Shown: one piece after another, positions 7,652 through 15,067 of the stretch
Numbering within the stretch: the stretch's first letter is position 1
Layout: each line of letters begins with the position of its first letter
NCBI GenBank assembly: GCA_038226305.1
Contig: JBBRQN010000003.1
Span: 62,001 to 126,000, forward strand
Direction: 5' to 3'
DNA from: JASLDZ01 sp038226305
GTDB lineage: Bacteria; Pseudomonadota; Alphaproteobacteria; Caulobacterales; Caulobacteraceae
Length of the DNA stretch: 64,000 bases
Translations under genes and position numbers: made by a program
Notes under the pieces: generated by a model
Seen by the model: only the letters and a program-made list of their open reading frames with translations
What the model was told of the DNA's origin: nothing
The model's database searches: none

Positions 7652-8452
7652 ATGGGCCTTCTCGAACGTCTGGCGCCGCACCTTCCCTACGTGCGCCGCT
7701 ATGCCCGTGCCCTCACCGGTGAACAGCTGGCAGGTGACAGATACGTCCGCGCGTCCCTCGAAGCCCTGGCGGCAGGCGAGACGCAGCTGCCGCCCAACCT
7801 CACGCCGCGGGTGGCGCTGTATCACGTGTTCCATACCATCTGGTCGGGCACGGGGGCCGTGCTTGCCCCCGCCGAGGCGGATGCCATGCACGACGGCGAC
7901 GCCTCCAGCCGGCTGATGCGGATCACGCCGCGCTCGCGCCAGGCGTTCCTGCTTACGTCACTGGAAGGGTTCAGCCCGGCGGAAGCCGCGCAGATCCTCG
8001 GCTGCAACAACCACGAGGTCGAGCAGCTGATCTCCACCGCCCAGGCCGAGCTCGACGCCGAACTCGCCACCCAGGTGCTGATCATCGAGGACGAGCCGGT
8101 GATCGCCACAGACATCGAGGCGCTGGTGCGCGAACTGGGTCACGAGGTGCTCGACGTGGCGGCCACCCGCACCGAAGCGGTGGCGGCGGTGGCCCGCAGG
8201 AAGCCCGGCCTCGTGCTGGCCGACATCCAGCTGGCCGACGGCTCTTCAGGCATCGACGCCGTGAAGGACATCCTGGGCCAGTACGACGTGCCGGTGATCT
8301 TCATCACCGCCTTCCCCGAGCGCCTCCTCACGGGGGAGCGGCCGGAGCCCACCTTCCTGATCACCAAGCCTTTCCAGCCGGAAACGGTGAAGGCGGCGAT
8401 CGGCCAGGCCCTGTTCTTCCACCCAGGCCGAAAGACCGTGGCGGCGGACTGA
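7652..8452 (+). CDS. phyR: General stress response regulator PhyR (anti-anti-sigma)
   Basis: A 266-residue two-domain protein. Residues 1-130 form a sigma-like domain (ALTGEQLAGDRYVRASLEAL; RQAFLLTSLEGFSPAEAAQI) that lacks DNA-binding function and sequesters NepR. Residues about 140-260 form a receiver domain, with acidic Glu146/Asp147 in IIEDEP, phospho-acceptor Asp191 in LVLADIQL, Thr in FITAFP, and Lys in LITKPFQP. The start at 7652 (MGLLERL) follows TTTGGAGTGACG, a good ribosome binding site. It is divergent from nepR-ecfG-phyK. Phosphorylation by PhyK switches it to bind NepR. Confidence 0.97.
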   Translation: MGLLERLAPHLPYVRRYARALTGEQLAGDRYVRASLEALAAGETQLPPNLTPRVALYHVFHTIWSGTGAVLAPAEADAMHDGDASSRLMRITPRSRQAFLLTSLEGFSPAEAAQILGCNNHEVEQLISTAQAELDAELATQVLIIEDEPVIATDIEALVRELGHEVLDVAATRTEAVAAVARRKPGLVLADIQLADGSSGIDAVKDILGQYDVPVIFITAFPERLLTGERPEPTFLITKPFQPETVKAAIGQALFFHPGRKTVAAD

Positions 8453-8461
8453 CCTCCAGAC

Positions 8462-8483
8462 CCTCCCCCGTTCGCGGGGGAGG
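8462..8483 (+). terminator. CCTCCCCCG-UUCG hairpin after phyR
   Basis: A 9 bp perfect stem (CCTCCCCCG and its complement) closes a TTCG tetraloop 10 bases after the phyR stop. There is no T-run. The same arm sequence recurs at several gene ends in this window (for example 57558-57583), so it is also a member of a short palindrome family. Confidence 0.6.
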
Positions 8484-8509
8484 CGGAAGGGAGTCGTTGC
8501 GGACGACGG

Positions 8510-8535
8510 GCCGGAGACCTACCTTGGTCTCCGGC
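8510..8535 (+). other. 10 bp stem-loop just upstream of 6S RNA
   Basis: GCCGGAGACC-TACCTT-GGTCTCCGGC is a perfect 10 bp stem with a 6-base loop, between the phyR end and the 6S RNA. It may be a second barrier to phyR read-through or part of the 6S promoter region. There is no T-run. Confidence 0.45.
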
Positions 8536-8539
8536 GGGT

Positions 8540-8705
8540 CTTGCTGTGGCTCTCGTCGGAGGCTTCTTATCCCGGGGACCTTAATCACCTCAATCGGGGG
8601 CTGTCCCTGTGCTTGCCCAGAAGTTCGGCTTTGGGGCTCGTGCATATGGCTCCCACCTGGTTCGCCAGGTCCGAGGGGATTTGAACATGCCTCCACGGTT
8701 CTTCG
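8540..8705 (+). ncRNA. ssrS: 6S RNA (ssrS)
   Basis: This non-coding stretch folds as 6S RNA does. The closing stem pairs GGAGGC (8558-8563) with GCCTCC (8689-8694) and ATCCC (8569-8573) with GGGAT (8676-8680), across an asymmetric internal loop. The centre is open, and a terminal hairpin ACCTGG-TTCG-CCAGGT lies at 8655-8670. 6S RNA mimics an open promoter and binds the housekeeping RNA polymerase. Its position directly upstream of the 5-formyltetrahydrofolate cyclo-ligase gene is the classic proteobacterial ssrS location. Ends are approximate, read from the pairing. Confidence 0.85.
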
Positions 8706-8726
8706 CGGCGCCGCCACCCTTTCCCC

Positions 8727-9305
8727 ATGACCAAGGCTGACCTGCGCCTCGCCGCCGCCGAGCGGCGCGCCGTGGCCCACGCGGCCACCCCCGATGCGGG
8801 CGAACGGCTGGCGCGGACGGTGCTGGACGCGGTGAGCCTGCCGCCCGGCGCCGTGGTCTCGGCCTACTGGCCCATCCGCAGCGAGATCGATCCCCGCCCG
8901 CTGCTCCACGCCCTGATCACCGCGGGCCACCGCATCGCCCTGCCCTGCACGCCGCCCGCCAGCGCGGACGCGCCGCTGACCTTCCGCCTGTGGACGCCCG
9001 CGGACCCCTTGAGCCCCGCCGCCTTCGCCCTGCATGAGCCGCCCCAGGGGGCCGAGCGGGTGGAGCCGGACGTGGTGCTCGCCCCCCTCCTGGCTTTCGA
9101 CCGCACGGGCGCACGCCTCGGCTACGGCAAGGGGCACTACGACCGGACGCTCGCCGCCCTGCGAAGCCGCCGCCCAACCGTCGCCATCGGGCTCGCCTTC
9201 GCGGCTCAGGAGGTCGCGCGCGTGCCAACCGACGCCCACGACGTCGCGCTGGATGGGATCGCCACCGAGATCGGCTATATCCCCGTCATGGATACACAAG
9301 CGTGA
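8727..9305 (+). CDS. fthC: 5-formyltetrahydrofolate cyclo-ligase
   Basis: The 192-residue enzyme uses ATP to convert 5-formyl-THF to 5,10-methenyl-THF in the cytoplasm. Marks of the family are the basic N-terminal helix (RLAAAERRAVAH), SAYWPIRSEIDPRPL near 45-60, and the C-terminal VVLAPLLAFDRTGARLGYGKGHYDR containing the GxGxGxYDR phosphate loop. It lies just after 6S RNA, as in many proteobacteria. The next gene overlaps it by 4 bases (GTGA), so they are cotranscribed. Confidence 0.94.
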   Translation: MTKADLRLAAAERRAVAHAATPDAGERLARTVLDAVSLPPGAVVSAYWPIRSEIDPRPLLHALITAGHRIALPCTPPASADAPLTFRLWTPADPLSPAAFALHEPPQGAERVEPDVVLAPLLAFDRTGARLGYGKGHYDRTLAALRSRRPTVAIGLAFAAQEVARVPTDAHDVALDGIATEIGYIPVMDTQA

Positions 9306-10144
9306 GGATCGCCTTCTTCGGCGACGTGGTGGGATCGGCGGGGCGCGAGGCCCTGGCCCTGCACCTTCCGGCACTGCGCCGCCGCCTCGCGCTGGAGTTC
9401 ATCGTCGTCAACGCCGAGAACGCCGCCCACGGCTTCGGCATCACCGAGAAGATCGCCGACCAGATCCTCGACATGGGCGTGGACTGCCTGACGCTGGGCA
9501 ACCACTCCTGGGACCAGCGCGAGGCCCTGAGCTTCATCGGCCGGGAAGACCGGCTGCTGCGCCCCTGCAACTACCCCCGCCTGAGCCAGGCCCCGGGGCG
9601 GGGCGCCTTCCTCTATCCCGCGCCTGGAGGCCGCACAGTTCTGGTGATCAGCGCCCTGGGCCGGGTGCACATGGACTCGCTGGACGACCCATTCTCCGCC
9701 GTGGACCGGGAGCTTGAGCTCGCCCCCCTGGGCGACGTGGCCGACGCGGTGATCGTGGACATCCACGCCGAGGTCACCTCCGAGAAGATGGCGATGGGCC
9801 ACTTCTGCGACGGGCGGGCGTCGCTCGTGATCGGCACCCACACCCATGTGCCCACCGCCGATGCGCAGGTGCTGCCCGGCGGCACCGCCTACCAGACCGA
9901 CGCGGGCGCCTGCGCCGACTTCGACAGCGTGATCGGCATGGGCAAGGAGGAGAGCGTGCGCCGCTTCGCCACCCGCATGCCGGGCGCGAAGTTCACCCCT
10001 GCGGGTGGACCGGGCACCGCCTGCGGCGTGTTCGTGGAGACCGACGACCGCACGGGCCTCGCCAAGCGCATCGAGCCCATCCGCATCGGCGGACGACTTA
10101 AGCCTTCCGTGCCCGAGCTTCTGGTGGCGGCCGAAGCCTCCTAG
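9302..10144 (+). CDS. ymdB: YmdB-family metallophosphoesterase (TIGR00282)
   Basis: A 280-residue cytosolic phosphodiesterase-like protein. It has the metal-binding blocks FFGDVVG (residues 5-11), VVNAENAAHG, LTLGNHSWD, VDIHAEVTSEK and GTHTHVPTADAQ in the order typical of this family. YmdB of Bacillus hydrolyses 2',3'-cAMP and affects biofilm genes; the role in alphaproteobacteria is not established. The GTG start overlaps the cyclo-ligase stop. The stop overlaps the end of the convergent gene by 4 bases. Confidence 0.92.
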   Translation: MRIAFFGDVVGSAGREALALHLPALRRRLALEFIVVNAENAAHGFGITEKIADQILDMGVDCLTLGNHSWDQREALSFIGREDRLLRPCNYPRLSQAPGRGAFLYPAPGGRTVLVISALGRVHMDSLDDPFSAVDRELELAPLGDVADAVIVDIHAEVTSEKMAMGHFCDGRASLVIGTHTHVPTADAQVLPGGTAYQTDAGACADFDSVIGMGKEESVRRFATRMPGAKFTPAGGPGTACGVFVETDDRTGLAKRIEPIRIGGRLKPSVPELLVAAEAS

Positions 10145-10467
10145 CGGCGGAAGGCGGGCAGGCGCAGGGGCGGGGCCGTCAGCGAGCCGACGATCAGCTC
10201 GTCGATCTGAAGTCGGCCGAAGCGGGCGCGGCCAACGGCCATGCGCCCGACCGTCAGCACGCCGATCGCCAGGGCCCCGACGGCCACAGCCGCGAAGGCG
10301 GAGGCTCCGACGGCCGCCAGCAGGATCGCCTCGGCACTGACAGGCTGGCGGCCGGTCATCCCGCGCCAGCCCCCCGCACGCACGATGGGCCGGCGTCCGC
10401 CAATCGCCTGCGGCTCGCCTTTGGCAATGAGGTCGGGGGCAATGAGGTCGGGGCTGTAGGTCGTCAC
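10141..10467 (-). CDS. Hypothetical protein with hexad-type glycine/hydrophobic repeats
   Basis: A 108-residue protein of unknown function. The C-terminal half is a run of regular short repeats: SAFAAVAVGALAIGVLTVG, then RMAVGRARFGRLQIDELIVG. Each repeat has about 5-6 residues with a small residue and an aliphatic residue in fixed places, suggesting a beta-solenoid or a membrane-inserting segment. The N-terminus has PDLIA twice, encoded by a 15 bp direct repeat at 10424-10452 (GGCAATGAGGTCGGG). Start GTG 10467 follows a GGAG site 7 bases upstream; the longer reading to 10536 has no ribosome binding site. A weak EcfG-like promoter lies upstream. Confidence 0.68.
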   Translation of the reverse strand: MTTYSPDLIAPDLIAKGEPQAIGGRRPIVRAGGWRGMTGRQPVSAEAILLAAVGASAFAAVAVGALAIGVLTVGRMAVGRARFGRLQIDELIVGSLTAPPLRLPAFRR

Positions 10468-10506
10468 GGCAGGTCTCCAGCGTTCGGGCGGCCAAGCTTG
10501 CCAATG

Positions 10507-10531
10507 AACCCCGCAGCCCCGCGCCGGTTCC
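10507..10531 (-). promoter_or_regulatory. Weak sigma-EcfG-like promoter
   Basis: On the minus strand GGAAC (10531-10527), a 16-base spacer, then GGTT (10510-10507): one mismatch to GGAAC-N16-CGTT. It lies 40 bp before the start of the repeat protein. In GC-rich DNA a chance match is possible. Confidence 0.3.
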
Positions 10532-10553
10532 ACCACACCCCTTGACGAATAAG

Positions 10554-10588
10554 ATTACAGATGTGACTTGTTCTGACTACATCCGTGG
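10554..10588 (+). promoter_or_regulatory. Tandem BlaI-type operator candidates
   Basis: Two dyads of the ACA-N2-TGT type lie 22 bp apart, about two helical turns: ATTACAGATGTGAC (10554-10567) and CTACATCCGTGG (10577-10588). BlaI/MecI repressors bind dyads with TACA/TGTA cores. They sit between a TTGACG hexamer (10542-10547) and the ExbB-like gene, whose coupled partner encodes a BlaI-type repressor. Autoregulation is an inference. Confidence 0.4.
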
Positions 10589-10603
10589 CAAGGAAATCCC
10601 ATC

Positions 10604-11059
10604 ATGGCGCGACGTCCCCACCTGATCGTTCTGGCTGCAGGCCTGGCGGCGCCCGCGACGGCTCTGGCCGGGCCGATGACCGTGGCCAACGTTTTCCAGA
10701 ACGCCACCCCCTTCGTGCAGATGATCATGCTGGCGCTGGTGCTGGCGACACTCGCCGCCCTCGTGGTGTGCGGAATGAAGCTGATGTCCGGGCCGAGCCT
10801 CTCGGGCGGGTCGGCGTTCCTGTCGGGCCTGAGGCTGGGCGGCCCGATCGCGGGGGGGCTGGGCGCCGCCTACAGCATCCTGAACATGTGCATCGGCCTC
10901 GCCAACGTGGCGGTGACTCCCACGCTCAAGGTGCTGGCCCCCGGGTTCGCCGAGGCGGTGCTGATGATCGGCCTCGGCATGTTCACCGGCGTCGTCGCCG
11001 TCATCGCCAACTGGGCGGTGGAGGCGCGGGTCGACCGGGCGGTGCTGCGCACCCGATGA
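10604..11059 (+). CDS. ExbB/MotA/TolQ-like small membrane protein
   Basis: A 151-residue inner-membrane protein. It opens with a signal-like segment (MARRPHLIVLAAGLAAPATA). A membrane segment follows at about 38-58 (MIMLALVLATLAALVVCGMK). A glycine-rich stretch (GGPIAGGLGAAYSILNMC) comes next, and APGFAEAVLMIGLGMFTGVVAVIANWAVEA closes it. The last part resembles the final two helices of ExbB/TolQ (APGIAEAL...G...A). It is shorter than ExbB (about 230), and no ExbD or TonB gene is adjacent. The start at 10604 follows AAGGAA. The next gene, a BlaI-family repressor, overlaps by 4 bases (ATGA), so the pair is translationally coupled. Confidence 0.55.
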   Translation: MARRPHLIVLAAGLAAPATALAGPMTVANVFQNATPFVQMIMLALVLATLAALVVCGMKLMSGPSLSGGSAFLSGLRLGGPIAGGLGAAYSILNMCIGLANVAVTPTLKVLAPGFAEAVLMIGLGMFTGVVAVIANWAVEARVDRAVLRTR

Positions 11060-11388
11060 GCGGATCGCCTCCCCCCGCCGACGCCCCACACGTCACCGTG
11101 GCCGAGAGCGAGGTGCTGGTCGCCCTGTGGAACGCGGGGCCCCTCTCCGCCACCGCCTTGGTCGAGGCGGTGCGCGCCCGCCAGCCCTGGGGCGAGGCGA
11201 CCATCAAGACCCTGCTCAACCGCCTGATGCGCAAGGGCCTCGTGCGCTCGCAGAAGGACGACGGCCGCCAGCGCTACCACCCGCTTCTCGACCGCGAGGC
11301 TTATGTGCGGGCTGAGGGGCAGGCCCTGGCCGACCGCCTGTTCGGGGCAGACCTGTCGGCGGTGGCGGCGATCCTGTCGAAAGGCTAG
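11056..11388 (+). CDS. BlaI/MecI/CopY-family transcriptional repressor
   Basis: A 110-residue winged-helix repressor. The family pattern is clear: LTVAESEVL-like VTVAESEVLVALWNAGPLSA, then EATIKTLLNRLMRKGLVRSQKDDGRQRYHPL, where the recognition helix and wing carry T-IKT-LNRL and GRQRY-HPL. BlaI proteins are dimers cleaved by a partner BlaR metalloprotease; no such partner is in view. The start ATG overlaps the upstream stop. The gene's only operon partner is the ExbB-like protein, and tandem dyads lie in front of the operon. Confidence 0.88.
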   Translation: MSGSPPPADAPHVTVAESEVLVALWNAGPLSATALVEAVRARQPWGEATIKTLLNRLMRKGLVRSQKDDGRQRYHPLLDREAYVRAEGQALADRLFGADLSAVAAILSKG

Positions 11389-11423
11389 AACGCCCGTCCC
11401 AACGACACAGTCTGCGCGATCCC

Positions 11424-12194
11424 ATGGCCGGCCACTCAAAGTTCAAGAACATCCAGTTCCGCAAGGGCGCGCAGGACAAGAAGCGCTCCAAGCTGTTCTC
11501 CAAGCTGTCTCGCGACATCACCCTCGCCGCCAAGGGGCCCGCGGGGCTCGACCCCAACTCCAACGCGCGCCTGCGTCTGGCGATGGCCAACGCCCGCGCC
11601 GAGTCCATGCCCCGCGACAATATCGAGCGCGCCATCAAGAAGGCTCAAGGGGGCGAGACCGACACCTATGAGGAGATCCGCTACGAGGGCTTCGGCCCCG
11701 GCGGCGTGGGCCTCATCGTCGAGGTGCTCACCGACAACCGCAACCGCGCCGCCGCCAACGTGCGCTCCACCTTCTCCAAGAACGGCGGGGCGCTGGGGGA
11801 GTCGAACTCGGTGGCCTTCATGTTCGACCGCATGGGCCAGATCATCTACCCGGCCGCCGCGGCTTCCGAAGACGACATGATGGAGGCCGGCATCGAGTCC
11901 GGTGCCGACGACGTGGAGACCGATCCGGGCGACCCGGACGACGACATCGCCGCTACCCACGTGATCTACACCGCCTTCGAAGACCTGAACGCCGTGGCCG
12001 AGGCGCTGGAGGCGAAGTTCGGCCCCGCCAAGTCTACCGCCATCGTCTGGCGCCCCAAGACGTTGACGCCGGTGACGGGCGACCCCGTCGCCACCCTCTT
12101 CAAGCTGATCGACGCCCTGGACGAGGACGACGACGTGCAGACCGTCTTCGGCAACTACGAGGTCTCCGACGAGGACATGGCCAAGCTCGCCTGA
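11424..12194 (+). CDS. yebC: YebC/PmpR family protein (TACO1-like)
   Basis: A 256-residue protein beginning MAGHSKFKNIQFRKGAQDKK, the diagnostic start of YebC, followed by RLRLAMANARAESMPRDNIERAIKKA and GPGGVGLIVEVLTDNRNRA. Older work calls the family a DNA-binding regulator. More recent work on the mitochondrial homologue TACO1 and on bacterial members supports a role at the ribosome in translating difficult sequences. It is often next to ruvC, as here (ruvC lies 1.6 kb downstream, past a convergent peptidase gene). Length is normal for the family. Confidence 0.95.
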   Translation: MAGHSKFKNIQFRKGAQDKKRSKLFSKLSRDITLAAKGPAGLDPNSNARLRLAMANARAESMPRDNIERAIKKAQGGETDTYEEIRYEGFGPGGVGLIVEVLTDNRNRAAANVRSTFSKNGGALGESNSVAFMFDRMGQIIYPAAAASEDDMMEAGIESGADDVETDPGDPDDDIAATHVIYTAFEDLNAVAEALEAKFGPAKSTAIVWRPKTLTPVTGDPVATLFKLIDALDEDDDVQTVFGNYEVSDEDMAKLA

Positions 12195-12210
12195 CGCCTC
12201 GCCGGAGCGC

Positions 12211-13653
12211 CTACTTCGGCGCGTAGGCCTTTACGAGGTCGTAGAGGAAGTCGCGGCTCTCGTAGAGCGAGCGCACCGGCACATGCTCGTTCAGGCCGTG
12301 GATGCCGGAGTTCTCGTCGGTCATGAACAGGCCCGACAGGCCGTAGGTCGGGATTCCGGCATTGCCCAGGAACTGCCCGTCCGTCGCTCCCGCCGCCATC
12401 GAGGGCACCACCGGCACGCCGGGGAAGTGCTTTTCCGACACCGCCTTGAACGGCCCCATCACCTCGGGCGACAGGGGCGAGGCCTTGGCGGGCGGGCCGC
12501 GCACCTCGGGCACGGTGATGATCACCGTGGGGTCGGCGATCAGCCGGTCCAGCACGGCCTTGGTCTCTTCCTTCGTCACCCCCGGCCACATCCGGCAGTT
12601 CACGTTCGCGGTGGCGCGCTGCGGCAGGGCGTTGGTGGCATGGCCGGCGTTGAGCAGGGTGGCCACGCAGGTGGTGTAGAGCATGTTGTTGGTGGAGGGG
12701 TCGCGCTTCAGCCTGGCGATGGCCTCCGCATCGGCGGGGTTGTTGGCGAAGGCGATCAGGGCCGCGCCCTTCTCGCCACCGATCAGCCGGCCCTGGGCCA
12801 GGGCCGTGCCCTTGGTGATCTCGCTCTGCTGCACGGGGAAGCTGAACGCTGAGATCTTCAGGAGGGCCGCCGAGAGGCTATAGATCGTATTGTCCGGCGT
12901 GGGGCGGGAGGAGTGGCCGCCCGGGTTGGTGACCGTGAGCGTGAAGTTCTGGCTGGTCTTCTCGGCGGCCATCACGCTGTTGATCAGCCGCTTGCCCTCG
13001 CGGGTCATCAGGCCGCCGCCGCCCTCGTTGAGGGCGAAGGCCGCGTCGATCAGGTCGCGGTGGTGCAGGGACAGGTCTTCGGCGCCGTTGAACGAGCCGT
13101 TGGTCTCCTCGCCGCAGGTCAGCGCCATCTTGATGCTGCGCCTGGGCCGATAGCCCTCGGCCTTGAGGCGGATCATCGTGTCGACCCAGATGGAGGCCTC
13201 GGCCTTGTCGTCGCCGGCGCCCCGGGCCCAGAAGTAGCCGTTCTCCTCCACGAGCACGAAGGGGTCGCGCGTCCAGTCCTCGCGCCTGGCCTCCACCACG
13301 TCCACGTGCGCCAGGAGCAGGATCGCCTTGGCGGCGGGATCCGATCCCGCCAGACGCACGACCATGGAGCCTTCCTTCGGCTTGCCCGGCGCCGGGGCGA
13401 ACACGATGTCGCGGTCGGTGTAGCCCACGGCTTTCAGGCGCGCGGCCATGCGCTCTTGCGCCAGGGTGCAGGAGCCCACCGACAGGGAAGTGTTGGTCTC
13501 CACCAGCTCCTTGTAGAGCCCCCGGAAAGCCACCTGATCGGGCCGAAGGGTGGCGGGTGGCGGCGGGGCGGGGCTCTGGGCGGAGGCCGCCCCTCCGAAC
13601 GCGCCCGCGAGTGGCAGGGCCAGGGCAAGGCAGGCAGCGGCAGTGCGGCGCAT
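12211..13653 (-). CDS. Secreted M20-family metallopeptidase
   Basis: A 480-residue exported hydrolase. Residues 1-25 are a signal peptide ending AASAQ. The zinc-site blocks are in order: LLLAHVDVVEA, ARGAGDDKAEAS and LTCGEETNGSFNGAE, followed by a dimerisation domain (GGHSSRPTPDNTIYSL) and a C-terminal MAAGATDGQFL. M20 enzymes are peptidases or deacylases; by signal peptide this one acts in the periplasm. Start 13653 (MRRTAAACL) begins the signal peptide; an upstream ATG at 13686 was rejected. The gene converges on yebC, with 16 bp between the stops. Confidence 0.9.
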   Translation of the reverse strand: MRRTAAACLALALPLAGAFGGAASAQSPAPPPPATLRPDQVAFRGLYKELVETNTSLSVGSCTLAQERMAARLKAVGYTDRDIVFAPAPGKPKEGSMVVRLAGSDPAAKAILLLAHVDVVEARREDWTRDPFVLVEENGYFWARGAGDDKAEASIWVDTMIRLKAEGYRPRRSIKMALTCGEETNGSFNGAEDLSLHHRDLIDAAFALNEGGGGLMTREGKRLINSVMAAEKTSQNFTLTVTNPGGHSSRPTPDNTIYSLSAALLKISAFSFPVQQSEITKGTALAQGRLIGGEKGAALIAFANNPADAEAIARLKRDPSTNNMLYTTCVATLLNAGHATNALPQRATANVNCRMWPGVTKEETKAVLDRLIADPTVIITVPEVRGPPAKASPLSPEVMGPFKAVSEKHFPGVPVVPSMAAGATDGQFLGNAGIPTYGLSGLFMTDENSGIHGLNEHVPVRSLYESRDFLYDLVKAYAPK

Positions 13654-13769
13654 GGAAGGCTCCCCGTGCGGTGTGCGAGACGACACCGCGAAGCGTGACG
13701 TTAACCCATGTTCCCGCCCAGCCGCTACTTTCCCTGCGATGCGAATGCGGGCATGAGAATGTGGAACAC

Positions 13770-14285
13770 ATGACGAACGTCGCCCCCCAGCCCGTCCGCA
13801 TCATCGGCCTCGACCCCGGCCTTCGCCGCACCGGCTGGGGCGTGATCGCCTGCGAGGGTTCGCGCCTGTCGCTCATCGCCCACGGGGTGGTCGCCGTGCC
13901 CGACACCCTCAGCCTCGCCGAACGCCTGCATCGCCTGCTCGAGGCCCTCTGCGCCGTGGTCGACGCCCACGCCCCGGATGAGGCGGCGGTGGAGGAGGTG
14001 TTCGTCAACGCCAACGGCCAATCGACGCTCAAGCTCGGCCAGGCCCGCGCCTGCGCCCTCCTCGCCCCCGCCCGGGCAGGCCTGCCGGTGGCCGAGTACA
14101 ACACCCGGCATGTGAAGAAAGCAGTGGTCGGCACCGGCGCGGCGGACAAGGCGCAGGTGGGCTTCATGGTCCGCCGCCTGCTCCCCGGCGTGGGCGAGGC
14201 GGGCGAGGACGCCTGCGACGCCCTGGCCGTCGCCATCGCCCACGCCGCCCTGCGCAACGCCCGCGCCCGGGGGATCGCCGCATGA
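13770..14285 (+). CDS. ruvC: Holliday junction resolvase RuvC
   Basis: A 171-residue endonuclease that cuts Holliday junctions bound by RuvAB. The four acidic catalytic positions are visible: Asp in IIGLDPGLRRTGWG (start), Glu in AAVEEVFVNANG, and Asp residues in GEDACDALAVAIAHA. The ATG at 13770 gives the conserved N-terminus. ruvA follows 13 bp after the stop, so ruvC-ruvA-ruvB form one operon. Confidence 0.97.
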   Translation: MTNVAPQPVRIIGLDPGLRRTGWGVIACEGSRLSLIAHGVVAVPDTLSLAERLHRLLEALCAVVDAHAPDEAAVEEVFVNANGQSTLKLGQARACALLAPARAGLPVAEYNTRHVKKAVVGTGAADKAQVGFMVRRLLPGVGEAGEDACDALAVAIAHAALRNARARGIAA

Positions 14286-14298
14286 TCGGCCGCCCCTC

Positions 14299-14910
14299 AT
14301 GATCGGACGGCTGGCCGGGGAAGTGGTGGATGTCGAGGCCGCCCACGCCCTGATCGATGTGGGCGGCGTGGGCTATGTGGTGCGCATGGGTGCCCGCACG
14401 CTGGACCGGCTCAGCCCCGGTCACTCCGCGGTGGTGCAGGTCGAAAGCCGGTGGAGCGAGGCGGAGGGCCCCAGCCTTTACGGCTTCCTCACACGGGAGG
14501 AGCGGTCGGCCTTCGTCACCCTCACCGCGGTGCAGGGCGTCGGCCCGAAGGCGGCCCTGTCCGTGCTCGACATCCTGCCCCCCGCCGACCTCGCCGCCGC
14601 CGTGGCGCGGGAGGACAAGGCGGCCGTGGGTCGCGCCAACGGGGTCGGGCCGAAACTCGCGCTCCGCATCGTGGTGGAGCTGAAGGGCAAGCCGCTCGGC
14701 GCAGGCCTCCTCGCCACCGCACCTTCGCCGGGAGTGCCCGCTACCGTGCCGCCGCCCTCCTCCAGCGGAGAAGCCACCGCCGCCCTGATGCAGCTCGGCC
14801 TCGCCGAACCCCTCGCTCGCCGCGCCGTCGAAGCCGCCGCCGCACGGCTGGGCGCCGACCCCGAGCTGGGCGCCCTCATCAAGGCCGCCCTGCAGGAGAG
14901 CGGCCGATGA
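14299..14910 (+). CDS. ruvA: Holliday junction branch migration protein RuvA
   Basis: A 203-residue protein, the tetrameric junction-binding scaffold of the RuvAB complex. It begins MIGRLAGEVVDVEAAHALID (OB domain). Helix-hairpin-helix segments follow (VQGVGPKAALSVLD and ANGVGPKLALRIVVELKGK). After a Pro/Ser linker comes a C-terminal domain (ATAALMQLGLAEPLARRAV) that contacts RuvB. Length is normal. It is in an operon with ruvC; a 141 bp palindromic element separates it from ruvB. Confidence 0.97.
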   Translation: MIGRLAGEVVDVEAAHALIDVGGVGYVVRMGARTLDRLSPGHSAVVQVESRWSEAEGPSLYGFLTREERSAFVTLTAVQGVGPKAALSVLDILPPADLAAAVAREDKAAVGRANGVGPKLALRIVVELKGKPLGAGLLATAPSPGVPATVPPPSSSGEATAALMQLGLAEPLARRAVEAAAARLGADPELGALIKAALQESGR

Positions 14911-14919
14911 CCCCCGGTC

Positions 14920-15060
14920 AGGTCTCCCCTGCAAAGCGGGGGAGGTGGCGCGAGCCGCAGGCTCGTGACGGAGGGGGCGAACCTCAAACTCGACGTCGTG
15001 CGGCGGTTCGCCACCTCCGACCGCTGCGCGGCCACCTCCCCCGCCTTGCGGGGGAGACCT
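14920..15060 (+). repeat. 141 bp inverted-repeat element between ruvA and ruvB
   Basis: Two 30 bp arms face each other at 14920-14949 and 15031-15060, matching at 28 of 30 positions. Each arm is itself a hairpin (CTCCCC...CGGGGGAG). Inside lie a second inverted pair (GGAGGGGGCGAACC at 14970-14983; GGTTCGCCACCTCC at 15005-15018) and a small hairpin CGAGCCGCAGGCTCG. The whole can fold as one long hairpin and has no coding capacity. It looks like a REP doublet or MITE-like non-autonomous element. It starts 9 bp after ruvA and ends 7 bp before ruvB. Confidence 0.85.
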
Positions 15061-15067
15061 TCAAGCG

